This document shows, one piece after another, positions 35,462-54,043 of a DNA stretch of 64,000 nucleotides. A program made the position numbers and the translations under genes. This DNA is from Amaranthus tricolor (Eukaryota > Streptophyta > Magnoliopsida > Caryophyllales > Amaranthaceae). The notes beneath the pieces are model-generated. The model searched no databases and had not been told where the DNA came from. It saw only the letters and a list, made by a program, of their open reading frames with translations. Where the stretch lies: contig NC_080048.1 in assembly GCF_026212465.1 (NCBI RefSeq), forward strand, positions 36,189,700-36,253,699, written 5' to 3'. Position 1 is the first letter of the stretch; every line of letters starts with the position of its first letter.

Positions 35462-38055
35462 TTGGCTATGCCTTCGATATAGTCAGCTGATCGAAACTAC
35501 TATGCTCTTTGACGGCGCTAGGAGGTAAGACGTTTAATAATACGGGTATATTAATAATAAAAATAACTTTCACTATTATTGATAAAAGTGTCAAAACTCA
35601 TGATATATTGATAATTTCATAAAAAAATCATCACGGTTTCCTTTCCACAATTTTTATTGAATAATTTGCGAATTACAACTTCAAACTTTATTTTTTTGAA
35701 TTACAGCCTTAATGTTTATTTTTTGCAAATTACAGTTGATGTCAAAACACAAAAACTCCGAACGTTTAACTTAAAATTCCGACCATCAAAATGATCAGAA
35801 TTCTGTGTTTTGGCCTGAACCTGTAAACTTTGATACTTTGATGACTATAATTCACAAAAAATAATCATTAAGACTGCAATTCGTAAAAGTGCTAAAATTT
35901 AACGCTATAGTTCATAAATTATTCATTTTTATTACCTCAAGATTAAAAAAATATTAATATTTAATTTTCCTTCGACTAAAATGTTAACTGATAACCAAAG
36001 TAGTTAATTAAATTGATTTTGTCTTTTTTTATTGTGATCTTCAACATATATTGAAATATATAAGTTGTAAAGCGAATAATTATTCAATGAATTTACTTTT
36101 ATCATCTTTCAAATAACCTATTTCTTTTCTAGTTGTTAACTCTTCTTAAAATTTTTCTTTACAACAATGTCTGTATTAGCTTCGCTAAAGAAATTCTATA
36201 TAGTTTAGAGAGTTTACATCTTTAGTATTAGAGCCAACTTGGAATGTGTCCCCAATGTGGTGGGTCAACTGGCCTTTAGAGTTTTCGATATAATATTTTT
36301 GTTCTGTTATAATTACAACATAACAATTTTACACAAGATTTAAGAAATAGCTTTTTTCCATCAAAATGACAATTTTACTCATTTTACATAAGCTTCAACA
36401 GATTAGATTTGGATCACACATTAATACAAAAGGTTAGGTTTATTAATGGGAAAGATAAAATCATTACATTTAGGGCAAAAATGATCCAAATTACATAATT
36501 TCCCACCAAAATATACAAAACTTTTAGGATGCAAAATTTAGTTTCCCACCAAAATCAAAATACACTTTTTAGCCTATATAAACACTTTATCTTCCCCATA
36601 TCTTCTTCTCCTCTTCATCTTTTTACCTCAACTTCAATCATAAGTTTTAGGATCTATCTAATTTTAATGAAGATTTTTCAAGGAATATGAAGATTACTCT
36701 AAAAAGATGAAGAGGGGCGTTTAGTTGTTGGGAGATGAAAACTGATATGCATAGGAGGTAAAATAAGGGTTTGATTGTGGGATTACTCAAGGAAGAGGGA
36801 CGTTCAGATCTAGGGTTTAATATGCATAAGGTTTGATATGCATAGAAGTAAATAAGGCGTTTATAAGCGGGAGAGAGAATTGGGATTAAAGACATGGCTT
36901 TGATTGCAGGGAAGTTCTAGAACCAGTAAATCGGGTTAGGGGTTTAGTTGTTCATTTATGGAGGGTAGTTGAAGTAGAATTCAACTATTTTGCCATTTAT
37001 AAAAAAAATCTGTTAGAATAATTAAAAGTAAGTAATGTGTAGGTGAATTAAAATAATGAAAGTAAAAAGATAAGGTTTATAATAATATATGGAGAAAAGA
37101 ATAAAGTGGGGGTAAAATAGAGAGTTATATAGTTGTTTTTTACCCAAAAAGGTAATATTACAACTTGTAATATGAAAAATCTAAAAATAAAAAAATATTG
37201 CAAGTAATATGAAACGGAAGAAGTATAAACGTTATGATTTCCAAAGCAAAGAAAGAGGATGAGGAGAGAACTAAGCAATCCACACATCATATCAACTTAG
37301 CCTTCCCATAGGCCATATGCATAGAAAATATATTTTTTTTATTATTTAATAATTTATCAGATTTTTTTAGTTGCGTCCAAATACAAGTGATTATAAGTAC
37401 ACACAAATTAAGATAGCAGAAATGTAATTAAACAATTATGATACTACCCTTATAACTGCAATAAAGGCTAAAATTAAAATATTAAAGAAATAAATTCAAA
37501 TTTACAAGTGAAAAATATCATTAGTTATGTTTGATTGCAAAGAACATATTAATATTACCCTTGTTTAATAGTTTAATTATGAATTACAAAAATAAAGTAG
37601 CTATTTTACAATAACAAAAAATGGCATAAATATTAGGAAACTCTCAAATCAAAAATTAATGCAAGTATGAAAAAGTGAAAGAAGTACTTTTTAAAATGTA
37701 AAATACCAAAATTAACTTAGAAAACAGTTGCCCTGCCAAGAAAGCATCACCATACGAAATCGAGCATGGATCCTAAGCATAAAAATTAATTTCAAATGGA
37801 GAGTATTAGTGCTAGAAAAAATATTGATCTACTATTGATAGTCTAGAAGTAAGCATCAACAAATGTATGTATTTCATTACATCATTTTGTATAAATAATG
37901 TCCTCCCCTATGTTCTAACAATGGCACATACATACATAATATGGATGTAATACGAATCTTGTTCAGAGTAAGATTGTAGCTTTTGAAGTTCAAAGATCAT
38001 GAAGCGCAGACGTACTCGCCTAGTGCGACATCTTTCGCTCTTAAAGACATACGAC
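35462..38055. other. Intergenic between ASCC1-like promoter and RIO2 3' end
   Basis: AT-rich. Contains the ASCC1-like gene promoter/5' end, the MITE at 35650-35932 and, near RIO2, its 3' UTR. At 37200-37220 a GAAACGGAAGAAGTAT string suggests another Stowaway end. No gene is recognised. Confidence 0.4.
35650..35932. mobile_element. MITE with ~85-bp imperfect terminal inverted repeats
   Basis: The left arm (TTGAATAATTTGCGAATTAC, CTTAATGTTTATTTTTTGCA) matches the reverse complement of the right arm (TGAATAATTTATGAACTATA, CTTAATGATTATTTTTTGTG). About 280 bp, no coding capacity, within 200 bp of the presumed ASCC1-like transcription start. Confidence 0.6.
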
Positions 38056-46117
<8,062 letters not shown>

Positions 46118-46369
46118 GGCTGCTGTTGTTCTTTCTTCTTACTAATAGAGGGGATTAATAGTTATATAAGGGATGAACGTATGGATATTGGGTATATATG
46201 TAAACGGGAAATACGGCTTATGAAAAACTCCACTAGGGCGAGCAAACAAAAGCATTATTCGACCTGATAAGTATAAAGAAGAGTTCATAGTTTACAAAAC
46301 TTTGGATCACGACCAGGACTTTAAAATTAAGGTTAAATTTGGGCTTAGGGTTATAAAATAACAGCTTAT

Positions 46370-46496
46370 TTTATATGAAACTGTTTTATGGTATTGACGA
46401 CTTCAAAATAAAAAACCTAAAAACTAAAATTTTTTATTATTGGACTATTTAACCCAAGTATAACGCATGTCTCACGGTGAGGTCGTCTCATACAAG
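46370..46496. mobile_element. Degraded copy of the CTTGTATGAGAC MITE, upstream of RIO2
   Basis: The right end GGTCGTCTCATACAAG is intact and the centre TTATTGGACTATTTAACCCA matches 5977-5998 (TTATTGGGCTATTTAACCCA). The left end has decayed. It lies about 250-380 bp upstream of the RIO2 start codon, so it could be in the promoter. The rest of 46118-46895 shows nothing clear. Confidence 0.6.
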
Positions 46497-46900
46497 ATTT
46501 TATGATAAAATAAATAAAAAAAAGAGTTTGATTTTTAAAATAAGGTCAAATTAGGGTTTAGATGTGGTGTTTAAACGTCATGTTTATAATCGTACTTAGA
46601 TATGAAGTAGAAATTACTGTTTAATTTAAAATATTATTTTGCACAAAGATTGTCAATTTGTAGTATCAGCGATAACAATTAACAATTTCATAAATTATTT
46701 AACACCTTCTTAACATAATTTATCCCTCTAAACGCCATTTGATTCACATTTTTCATTATATGACATTGCGATAAAGTAGTGCCTTTTGTCTTGAAAGATT
46801 TGTTTTTTCAGCAATAATTTTTATGTGAAGGATGATATTTTTTCTATCTTTTACACATACATAAAAAATGAGAAAAAATTTTGATTGAGAGGGAAATTTT

Positions 46901-48056
46901 TGATGCAATTATGGATAGCCCACAGTTCAAAGCAAAGGAAGAAAAGCATAATTGCATCATTGCACTTGCTCAGCCCATTGAACCTATGAAGCTTGCTGAT
47001 TTTTGCTTGAAAAATAAAGAGGATCACCTTCAAAATTGGCTAATCATGAACATAGAAGTATGGCAAGAGCAAGAAGAAACAAGGAAAAGCCTTACAGTAA
47101 CATACAAGCAGAACAGAAGGCTGATTCATTACATACAAACAACAGAACAAGCAAAGTATCGTTCTGCCGGGCAGCCTACCTTGCGAACCATGGAACGCCC
47201 AACATGGTGCACGTATGAGCGAGGAAATCCAAGGGTTGTCATCTTTGGACATGAAATAAGAAGCCAGGACCCAAGGATGATGGAGCTAGCCCTCACAGAA
47301 CCCACGAGAACAGCTCCAAGGTCGCTTGTTTGCCTAATATTTGATAATGGCTGATCCAGAAGGCAACCAGAACTGCCAGCCATCACCTGCTGAGCAGCAG
47401 ACCTTCGAGCCCTTCCACAGAGTCAACGTGAGCATCCCAGGATACACCAAGGGTAGTTTTGGAATCTCTATACATGGACCTTTCCATCAAGACCTTAAGT
47501 GCCTCCTAACGATCATAGTAAGATACCAAGAAAGGGAGCTGAAGGTCCCCTGTCGGACAGATCAGGCTGGAAGCATATTTAGCATTCTGTTTTAATTTTC
47601 TTAATTTTGCACGTGTTTTAATAATAGGCACGGAGTTAGTTTAGTTTGTTAGGCTCCTAAAACTAGCCATTAGAAGCTCTCTATATAAGGGCATCCTCAT
47701 TGTATCATGGACTTCAGTTTTGAGTTTTGGTTAATGAAATTTTCATTCAAGTAATTGGTGCAATTACAATCCTGAGTATTACCTTTGTGAGTGAAGCAAG
47801 GAGGTATTCAGTCAATTTCCACGAAGGTTGAGAGAGTGAATCTCGACTCTAGTGTGAGGAGGAGGCCAGGGACCGAGTGAAGGTTCATTGTCTCCATCCA
47901 CGACATAGAACCATTCATCCGAATTGTTCTTGTCACCCTTCTGTTTTCATACAAAACAGAAGGTTTATCTGTTCTTTGTGTGTCACGAGGGGTCGTGGCA
48001 TCAATCTTGAAGGTTTTAAGCGGGTTCTTGGATCGACCATCCCCATACTCGCATCA
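46901..48056 (+). repeat. 5' LTR of composite element
   Basis: TGATGCAATT .. TCGCATCA, 1156 bp. It holds a TATA box (TATATAAGG, 47682-47690) with the transcript start probably about 30 bp on. It also holds a perfect 11-bp hairpin (47937-47947 / 47953-47963, loop CATAC) and two reading frames kept in the other LTR copies: the frame reading DAIMDSPQ.. to LIFDNG ending at 47354, and MIMADPEGNQ.. at 47341-47595. Confidence 0.9.
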
Positions 48057-48058
48057 AT

Positions 48059-48070
48059 TGGTATCAGAGC
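48059..48070 (+). other. Primer binding site (initiator tRNA-Met)
   Basis: TGGTATCAGAGC, the standard plant retrotransposon PBS complementary to the 3' end of tRNAi-Met, 2 bp after the end of the 5' LTR. Confidence 0.9.
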
Positions 48071-49109
48071 AAGGCTGTAGAGTAGGGACACGATCAAAGG
48101 AGTCGAGAAAATCAGGTATAAAGAGTCATTCATACGTGCTGGTAAGAAGTAATCTGGAAAATAGGTATTGTGCAATATTTTCAACTTTCACAAATTCAGG
48201 TACGAATTCAATCTCATAATCTCTTAATTTCAATTTTTTTGTTAATCATTCATTTGTAATCAAGGATTATAGAAAATATCTGATCATAATACGAATTTGA
48301 TTGTGGAATGCAAATTTCTGAAATTCTGACCATTGTATGATTGAATGTGCATCAATTGATTTCTGAAAATTTGTTTCTAAGTCATTAAACATATCAAATT
48401 TTCTCAATTAACTCATTAAGATTTGATTCTTGAACGTCCTAAGTGAATGTTTGTTGAAATTTGATGATATTTTTGATTTTTAATGTTCGAACAATAATCT
48501 TTGCTGCGAAAATTGATATATGCGATTTCTGCTTCTTGAATTTGATTCTCTGATTGTTGTTAATGTAATATCTAATAGGAATTGGAAGGAATTTGTTGGG
48601 AATCATTGAGTATTACGTTTTTCTTTCAAAAATTGATCACAACAAGCTGATTCACAAAATTCATCTTGAGAAATTAGGGTTTGCATTTGTTTCTACGATA
48701 ATTGTCTGAAGCAATTAATATCATTAGACTAATCATTGAATTCATGTGCGAAATTTGTAATCCATGATATCACATTCTCGATTTTTCATTGCATAATCGC
48801 ATTTGGAAACAGAAAACCAAAGTTAGGGTCAGAATTCCTTTTGTTGCCCAGAAATTCGTGTGCATTGATCACTTTTGTGAGAAATTTTGCTCTTCTTTTA
48901 GTGTGATTTGATAAAATTGATCCTAATCAAAAGATGTTGGTGTAACAATTCCAAAGAATCTAAAATCCAAGTGTTGCTTGTTGATTTCTCATTGCTGTCA
49001 GAAGGTATTGAACCTTTCTGTGCTGAGTTTCTGATTCATTGTGCATTCATTCTTGTTTTTAAAAATTTTGCTGTTTAAGAATTTCTTGCATTGTGGTATT
49101 GAGAACATC

Positions 49110-50099
49110 ATGAACACGGATGAGAGATTTGCTGAAATGGCCCTTGCCATTCAACAACTTGCACAAAGAGTAATCAAACTTGTCCAAAATGAGGAAAAAT
49201 TAACAAATCTTAAACCCCTATCTCCACGCAAGACCATGACTACTCCTACAAAACAAAACAAAACAAGTTATGCCCTAACTAAACATGTCTGCTACAAGGG
49301 AGTTCAGAATGGAAGAGAATCTAGGCATTTGACCATGAAGAAAACTAATAAGGAAATAAGCTATGTTCTGAATCAGAGTGAATATCACAAAGAAATTCAG
49401 AAGGGGAAGGAATCTGTGCACATGATCACTACAGAGATCAGTGAGGAACAAGTCAGACAACAAACCAAAACATTAAGTTCAGTAGAAGATGAAGCGTTAA
49501 ACACCGAATTGATCAAAACTATACCTATTGATGATATTGAATTAAAGAAGGAGGATCTGTTCACTACAAGGATTAGTGAAGAACAAGTCAAACAGCAAAC
49601 CAAGGCATTGAATTCATTAAAGGATAAAGCGTTAGACACTGAGTTGATTAAAACTATACCTGTTGATGATGGTGAATCAAACAAACTGCACTTGCAAGAT
49701 TTATCTACATGCTGTGAAATGAGTGGCTTTTATTTCATGGAAGACACCATCATTGATATTCATCCTGTTTGCAGGTATTATACAAATGATGAACAAAGGA
49801 CTGTAAAGGTGCTGCAACCACAAAATGGATCCAAAAAGCAAACTATAGTAGAAGAGGAGCAGTGCAGTATCCAAGCAGAAGGTGACATCAAGCCAAAGGA
49901 ACTGCAGGAAGGAACATTGGCATGGATGCATGTTGATCTCCTGGACAGCCATGGAATCTCGAAGGCGTTCAACGTAGATGATTCCAGAAAACATGAGGGC
50001 AACGCAGAATTGAGGACAATTATGTTTAAAGAAGGAGGGATTGATGCAATTATGGATAGCCCACAGTCCAAAGCGCATTGCACTTGCTCATCCCATTGA
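49110..50099 (+). CDS. Uncharacterised ORF of the non-autonomous LTR element (gag position)
   Basis: 329 codons from ATG 49110 (MNTDERFAEMALAIQQLAQR..). An in-frame ATG at 49041 adds 23 hydrophobic residues that look like non-coding sequence. The opening resembles the short coiled-coil start of some plant gag proteins, but I see no zinc knuckle and no pol domain. Residues from about 110 hold two 45-residue tandem repeats (ISEEQV.QQTK.L.S..D.AL.TELIKTIP.DD; 49437-49571 and 49572-49706), preceded by a weaker duplicated SY.L motif. The frame runs through the polypurine tract into the 3' LTR, where the ~23-bp deletion ends it early (..SHCTCSSH-like tail). In the other LTR copies, which lack the deletion, the matching frame stays open for about 145 more residues. 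Function unknown. Confidence 0.55.
   Translation: MNTDERFAEMALAIQQLAQRVIKLVQNEEKLTNLKPLSPRKTMTTPTKQNKTSYALTKHVCYKGVQNGRESRHLTMKKTNKEISYVLNQSEYHKEIQKGKESVHMITTEISEEQVRQQTKTLSSVEDEALNTELIKTIPIDDIELKKEDLFTTRISEEQVKQQTKALNSLKDKALDTELIKTIPVDDGESNKLHLQDLSTCCEMSGFYFMEDTIIDIHPVCRYYTNDEQRTVKVLQPQNGSKKQTIVEEEQCSIQAEGDIKPKELQEGTLAWMHVDLLDSHGISKAFNVDDSRKHEGNAELRTIMFKEGGIDAIMDSPQSKAHCTCSSH
50028..50041 (+). other. Polypurine tract
   Basis: AAAGAAGGAGGGAT, directly before the TGATGC start of the 3' LTR. Confidence 0.8.
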
Positions 50100-51138
50100 A
50101 CCTATGAAGCTTGCTGATTTTTGCTTGAAAAATAAAGAGGATCACCTTCAAAATTGGCTAATCATGAACATAGAAGTATGGCAAGAGCAAGAAGAAACAA
50201 GGAAAAGCCTTACAGTAACATACAAGCAGAACAAAAGGCTGATTCATTACATACAAACAACAGAACAAGCAAAGTATCGTTCTGCCGGGCAGCCTACCTT
50301 GCGAACCATGGAACGCCCAACATGGTGCACGTATGAGCGAGGAAATCCAAGGGTTGTCATCTTTGGACATGAAATAAGAAGCCAGGACCCAAGGATGATG
50401 GAGCTAGCCCTCACAGAACCCACGAGAACAGCTCCAAGGTCGCTTGTTTGCCTAATATTTGATAATGGCTGATCCAGAAGGCAACCAGAACTGCCAGCCA
50501 TCACCTGCTGAGCAGCAGACCTTCGAGCCCTTCCACAGAGTCAACGTGAGCATCCCAGGATACACCAAGGGTAGTTTTGAAATCTCTATACATGGACCTT
50601 TCCATCAAGACCTTAAGTGCCTCCTAACGATCACAGTAAGATACCAAGAAAGGGAGCTGAAGGTCCCCTGTCGGACAGATCAGGCTGGAAGCATATTTAG
50701 CATTCTGTTTTAATTTTCTTAATTTTGCACGTGTTTTAATAATAGGCACGGAGTTAGTTTAGTTTGTTAGGCTCCTAAAACTAGCCATTAGAAGCTCTCT
50801 ATATAAGGGCATCCTCATTGTATCATGGACTTCAGTTTTGAGTTTTGGTTAATGAAATTTTCATTCAAGTAATTGGTGCAATTACAATCCTGAGTATTAC
50901 CTTTGTGAGTGAAGCAAGGAGGTATTCAGTCAATTTCCACGAAGGTTGAGAGAGTGAATCTCGACTCTAGTGTGAGGAGGAGGCCAGGGACCGAGTGAAG
51001 GTTCATTGTCTCCATCCACGACATAGAACCATTCATCCGAATTGTTCTTGTCACCCTTCTGTTTTCATACAAAACAGAAGGTTTATCTGTTCTTTGTGTG
51101 TCACGAGGGGTCGTGGCATCAATCACGAAGGTTTTAAG
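50042..51138 (+). repeat. 3' LTR of composite element, 3'-truncated
   Basis: Same orientation as the 5' LTR. A ~23-bp deletion lies after CCACAGTCCAAAGC (about 50066). The copy stops at GGTTTTAAG, losing the last 36 bp including the terminal GCATCA, and joins the inverted LTR through AT. Confidence 0.9.
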
Positions 51139-51140
51139 AT

Positions 51141-52296
51141 TGATGCGAGTATGGGGATGGTCGATCCAAGAACCCGCTTAAAACCTTCAAGATTGATGCC
51201 ACGACCCCTCGTGAAACACAAAGAACAGATAAACCTTCTGTTTTGTATGAAAACAGAAGGGTGACAAGAACAATTCGGATGAATGGTTCTATGTTGTGGA
51301 TGGAGACAATAAACCTTCACTCGGTCCTTGGCCTCCTCCTCACACTAGAGTCGAGATTCACTCTCTCAACCTTCGTGGAAATTGACTGAATACCTCCTTG
51401 CTTCACTCACAAAGGTAATACTCAGGATTGTAATTGCACCAATTACTTGAATGAAAATTTCATTAACCAAAACTCAAAAATGAAGTCCATGATACAATGA
51501 GGATGCCCTTATATAGAGAGCTTCTAACGGCTAGTTTTAGGAGCCTGACAAACTAAACTAACTCCGTGCCTATTATTAAAACACGTGCAAAATTAAGAAA
51601 ATTAAAACAGAATGCTAAATATGCTTCCAGCCTGATCTGTCCGACAGGGGACCTTCAGCTCCCTTTCTTGGTATCTTACTGTGATCGTTAGGAGGCACTT
51701 AAGGTCTTGATGGAAAAGTCCATGTATAGAGATTCCAAAACTACCCTTGGTGTATCTTGGGATGCTCACGTTGACTCTGTGGAAGGGCTCGAAGGTCTGC
51801 TGCTCAGCAGGTGATGGCTGGCAGTTCTGGTTGCCTTCTGGATCATCCATTATCAAATATTAGGCGAACAAGCGACCTTGGAGTTGTTCTCGTGGGTTAT
51901 GTGAGGGCTAGCTCCATCATCCTTGGGTCCTGGCTTCTTATTTCATGTCCAAAGATGACAACCCTTGGATTTCCTCGCTCATACGTGCACCAGGTTGGGC
52001 GTTCCATGGTTCGCAAGGTAGGCTGCCCGGCAGAACGATACTTTGCTTGTTCTGTTGTTTATATGTAATGAATCAGCCTTCTGTTCTGCTTGTATGTTAC
52101 TGTAAGGCTTTTCCTTGTTTCTTCTTGCTCTTGCCATACTTCTATGTTCATGATTAGCCAATTTTGAAGGTGATCCTCTTTATTTTTCAAGCAAAAATCA
52201 GCAAGCTTCATAGGTTCAATGGGCTGAGCAAGTGCAATGATGCAATTATGTTTTTCTTCCTTTGCTTTGGACTGTGGGCTATCCATAATTGCATCA
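51141..52296 (-). repeat. Inverted third LTR of composite element
   Basis: Full-length 1156-bp LTR in opposite orientation. Its U5 end (TGATGCGAG..) abuts the truncated 3' LTR, and its U3 end (..AATTGCATCA) abuts the right TSD ATTTT. Scattered single-base differences from the other copies, no large indel. Confidence 0.9.
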
Positions 52297-52301
52297 ATTT
52301 T

Positions 52302-53099
52302 AAACCAAATTTAACAGATTTTTTATTTTCCTCAAATTTATGAATTGTTTGAAATTTTGGTATCCAAAAAATAGTGTAAAAAAAATAAATAAGAGATAAA
52401 ATTAATTCTTACATACACAGAGAAAATTCTTTCAACATCAAGTGATATCACATTAAATTTACATCTTTAGTATTGCACGCCCTCATATTAACATCATTGA
52501 GCAACAACATTCATTGAAGTGAAGCAACATGTATGTTCAACTTTCTTGTAAGCAACCAAAATTCTCAATAACGAGGTAACATTTCAAGATGATCTTCAAA
52601 AAAAAAGGTAGGAGACAGATCATATGGCATGAGGCTGCATTCCATTAAACCTCAAGATATAAGTCAAAAATTCATACACATTGCATTTTGGAAGAACGTC
52701 ACCAACAATAATAATCAATAGTCAATGTCAAAACATTGTATTTACCACATAGTCTACATAGATTTCGGTTTTGCAGGAAAGTGTTATGCGTATTCTTAAT
52801 TTCTTCATTGAAAAAACTCTTTTAAAAGGTAGACTAAACACATACCTACCAAAATTTTGAGTTTATTTTCCATTAATAAATAACAACTATTATTAACATT
52901 ACATAAAGATAATCAAATTACAAGTATAATCTAATTAACTTTTTCACATCAATTTTTCCATTAGAAAACACTTCCTATAAAGTCTATCACAAATTATTGT
53001 ATGAAATAATACGCGCTTCATACATGGATAAATAGCATATCTCATACATATTATGAGAATATAAACGTCTTAATTGTGGTCGTTTCATCGACAGACAAT
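52302..53099. other. Intergenic, 3' flank of THA8-like gene
   Basis: AT-rich, no coding signal or clear repeat. Probably contains the 3' UTR of the minus-strand THA8-like gene. Confidence 0.4.
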
Positions 53100-53837
53100 C
53101 TAATCAATATCTTTGCCCAAACAAGCTTTAAGATACAAATCAAGATCCAAATCAACTTGCTTGGCCAAACCCAACTCACCAAATTTTCTAAACCCTTTAC
53201 TCAAAACCTTAGCCAAATACTCATCAACTTCAACTCCTAATCCCCTACATCCCCACCCACATTTCTTCATAACCCCATAAACCCTAACCGTTGATTCTCT
53301 CCTCTCAGCTGCAATCAATACCTTCACCAATCTACTCAACCCTTTCTTATCATTCCAACCAATCACATCACCACCGTCAATCTCCAACTCAAGCTCCTTA
53401 ATCAAACGGTCAATATCTTCTCCCATTCCTCCCTTCTTATCCAAAGCAGACACCAAATCAGCGTACACAGACAAATCAATCTTGTACCAGGGCTCTAATC
53501 GGACGGTGGAGAAGACTGTTAAAGCGAGGTCGCAGTGGCCTTGTCGTAGAAGCTCCCGTAGAGTAGCAAGCAGGTCGGATTTTATGAGACGTGAGAGAGT
53601 TTTGTTAAGGGATTGGGAGTCGTTGTTGGTGGCGGTGTTTGATCTTTGGGCCCGTTTTAGGGCTTGGACTGCTTGGATTGCTTCGGTGCTTAAAACCCGG
53701 CCTTTTACGAGTGGCCCACGGTTTCCTCTTGGCCCACAGTAAACGAAAAATGGTGGTGGATTCGGGTTCGGGTTGCGGGAGGAGAGAGAAAGGTGCGTAA
53801 TGAGAGGTTTTAGTTGAGACTGTAGAGTGACCGCCAT
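53100..53837 (-). CDS. THA8: THA8-like short PPR protein (plastid RNA processing)
   Basis: Intronless, 245 aa from ATG 53837 (MAVTLQSQLKPL..). An in-frame ATG 90 nt upstream exists, but MAVTL has the better fit to family starts and the upstream part is AT-rich leader. The N-terminus is Ser/Pro-rich and non-acidic (plastid transit peptide). Then come CGPRGNRGPLVKGR, VLSTEAIQAVQALKRAQR, LIKSDLLATLRELLRQ and helical PPR-like pairs, with AERRESTVRVYGVMKKCGWG, and VDEYLAKVLSKG near the end. This matches Arabidopsis THA8 (EMB3123), a short PPR protein that promotes splicing of plastid group II introns and is needed for thylakoid assembly. The tRNA-Ser gene starts about 125 bp upstream on the same strand. 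Confidence 0.87.
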   Translation of the reverse strand: MAVTLQSQLKPLITHLSLSSRNPNPNPPPFFVYCGPRGNRGPLVKGRVLSTEAIQAVQALKRAQRSNTATNNDSQSLNKTLSRLIKSDLLATLRELLRQGHCDLALTVFSTVRLEPWYKIDLSVYADLVSALDKKGGMGEDIDRLIKELELEIDGGDVIGWNDKKGLSRLVKVLIAAERRESTVRVYGVMKKCGWGCRGLGVEVDEYLAKVLSKGFRKFGELGLAKQVDLDLDLYLKACLGKDID

Positions 53838-53955
53838 GGCTGAGGGTTGTGAAGCTTTTTGGATTTTCCGACTTTTATTATCTGATGATTTATTTGAGTA
53901 AAAATTTAATGGTGTGCGAATTGACAATTATGGACATCAAAAAAAATGGAGGATT

Positions 53956-53962
53956 TAAAAAC
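53956..53962 (-). terminator. Pol III terminator of tRNA-Ser
   Basis: On the minus strand the tRNA 3' end is followed, after one G, by a run of five T. Confidence 0.6.
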
Positions 53963-54043
53963 GTCGACAGCAGGATTCGAACCTGCGCAGGCAATGCCCA
54001 ACAGATTTCGAGTCTGTCTCCTTAACCACTCGGACATATCGAC
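53963..54043 (-). tRNA. tRNA-Ser (anticodon CGA)
   Basis: On the minus strand GTCGATA (acceptor) pairs with TGTCGAC at the end. D-arm TCCGAGTGGTTAAGG. The anticodon loop CTCGAAA with anticodon CGA (54010-54008) is closed by ACAGA/TCTGT. A long variable arm is typical of class II tRNA-Ser, and the T-arm is GCAGGTTCGAATCCTGC. No intron, CCA not encoded. Internal A and B boxes are intact. Reads UCG codons. Confidence 0.95.

Larger units (their letters stand above)
46901..52296 (+). mobile_element. Composite LTR retrotransposon: LTR - internal - LTR - inverted LTR, one TSD
   Basis: 5396 bp, flanked by ATTTT on both sides (46896-46900 and 52297-52301). Order: 5' LTR 46901-48056 (1156 bp), PBS, 1985-bp internal region, polypurine tract, 3' LTR 50042-51138 (lacks 36 bp at its end and has a ~23-bp deletion near its start), 2 bp, then an intact 1156-bp LTR in reverse at 51141-52296. 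All LTR ends are TGATGC..GCATCA. No protease, reverse transcriptase, RNase H or integrase is present, so it is non-autonomous. The LTRs are nearly identical by eye, which suggests recent insertion. The two right-hand LTRs form a head-to-head palindrome. It lies between RIO2 and THA8, clear of both. Confidence 0.9.

Noticed and set aside
47129..47386. Minus-strand frames repeated in each LTR
   Set aside because: Antisense shadows of the conserved plus-strand LTR frames, with no recognisable motif.
50042..51138. Reading the middle and inverted LTRs as two independent solo LTRs
   Set aside because: The only target duplication found (ATTTT) flanks the whole composite; none flanks either LTR alone.
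53838..53927. Upstream in-frame ATG of the THA8-like gene as the true start
   Set aside because: It adds 30 AT-rich residues unlike the family leader; MAVTL at 53837 fits better, though it is not excluded.
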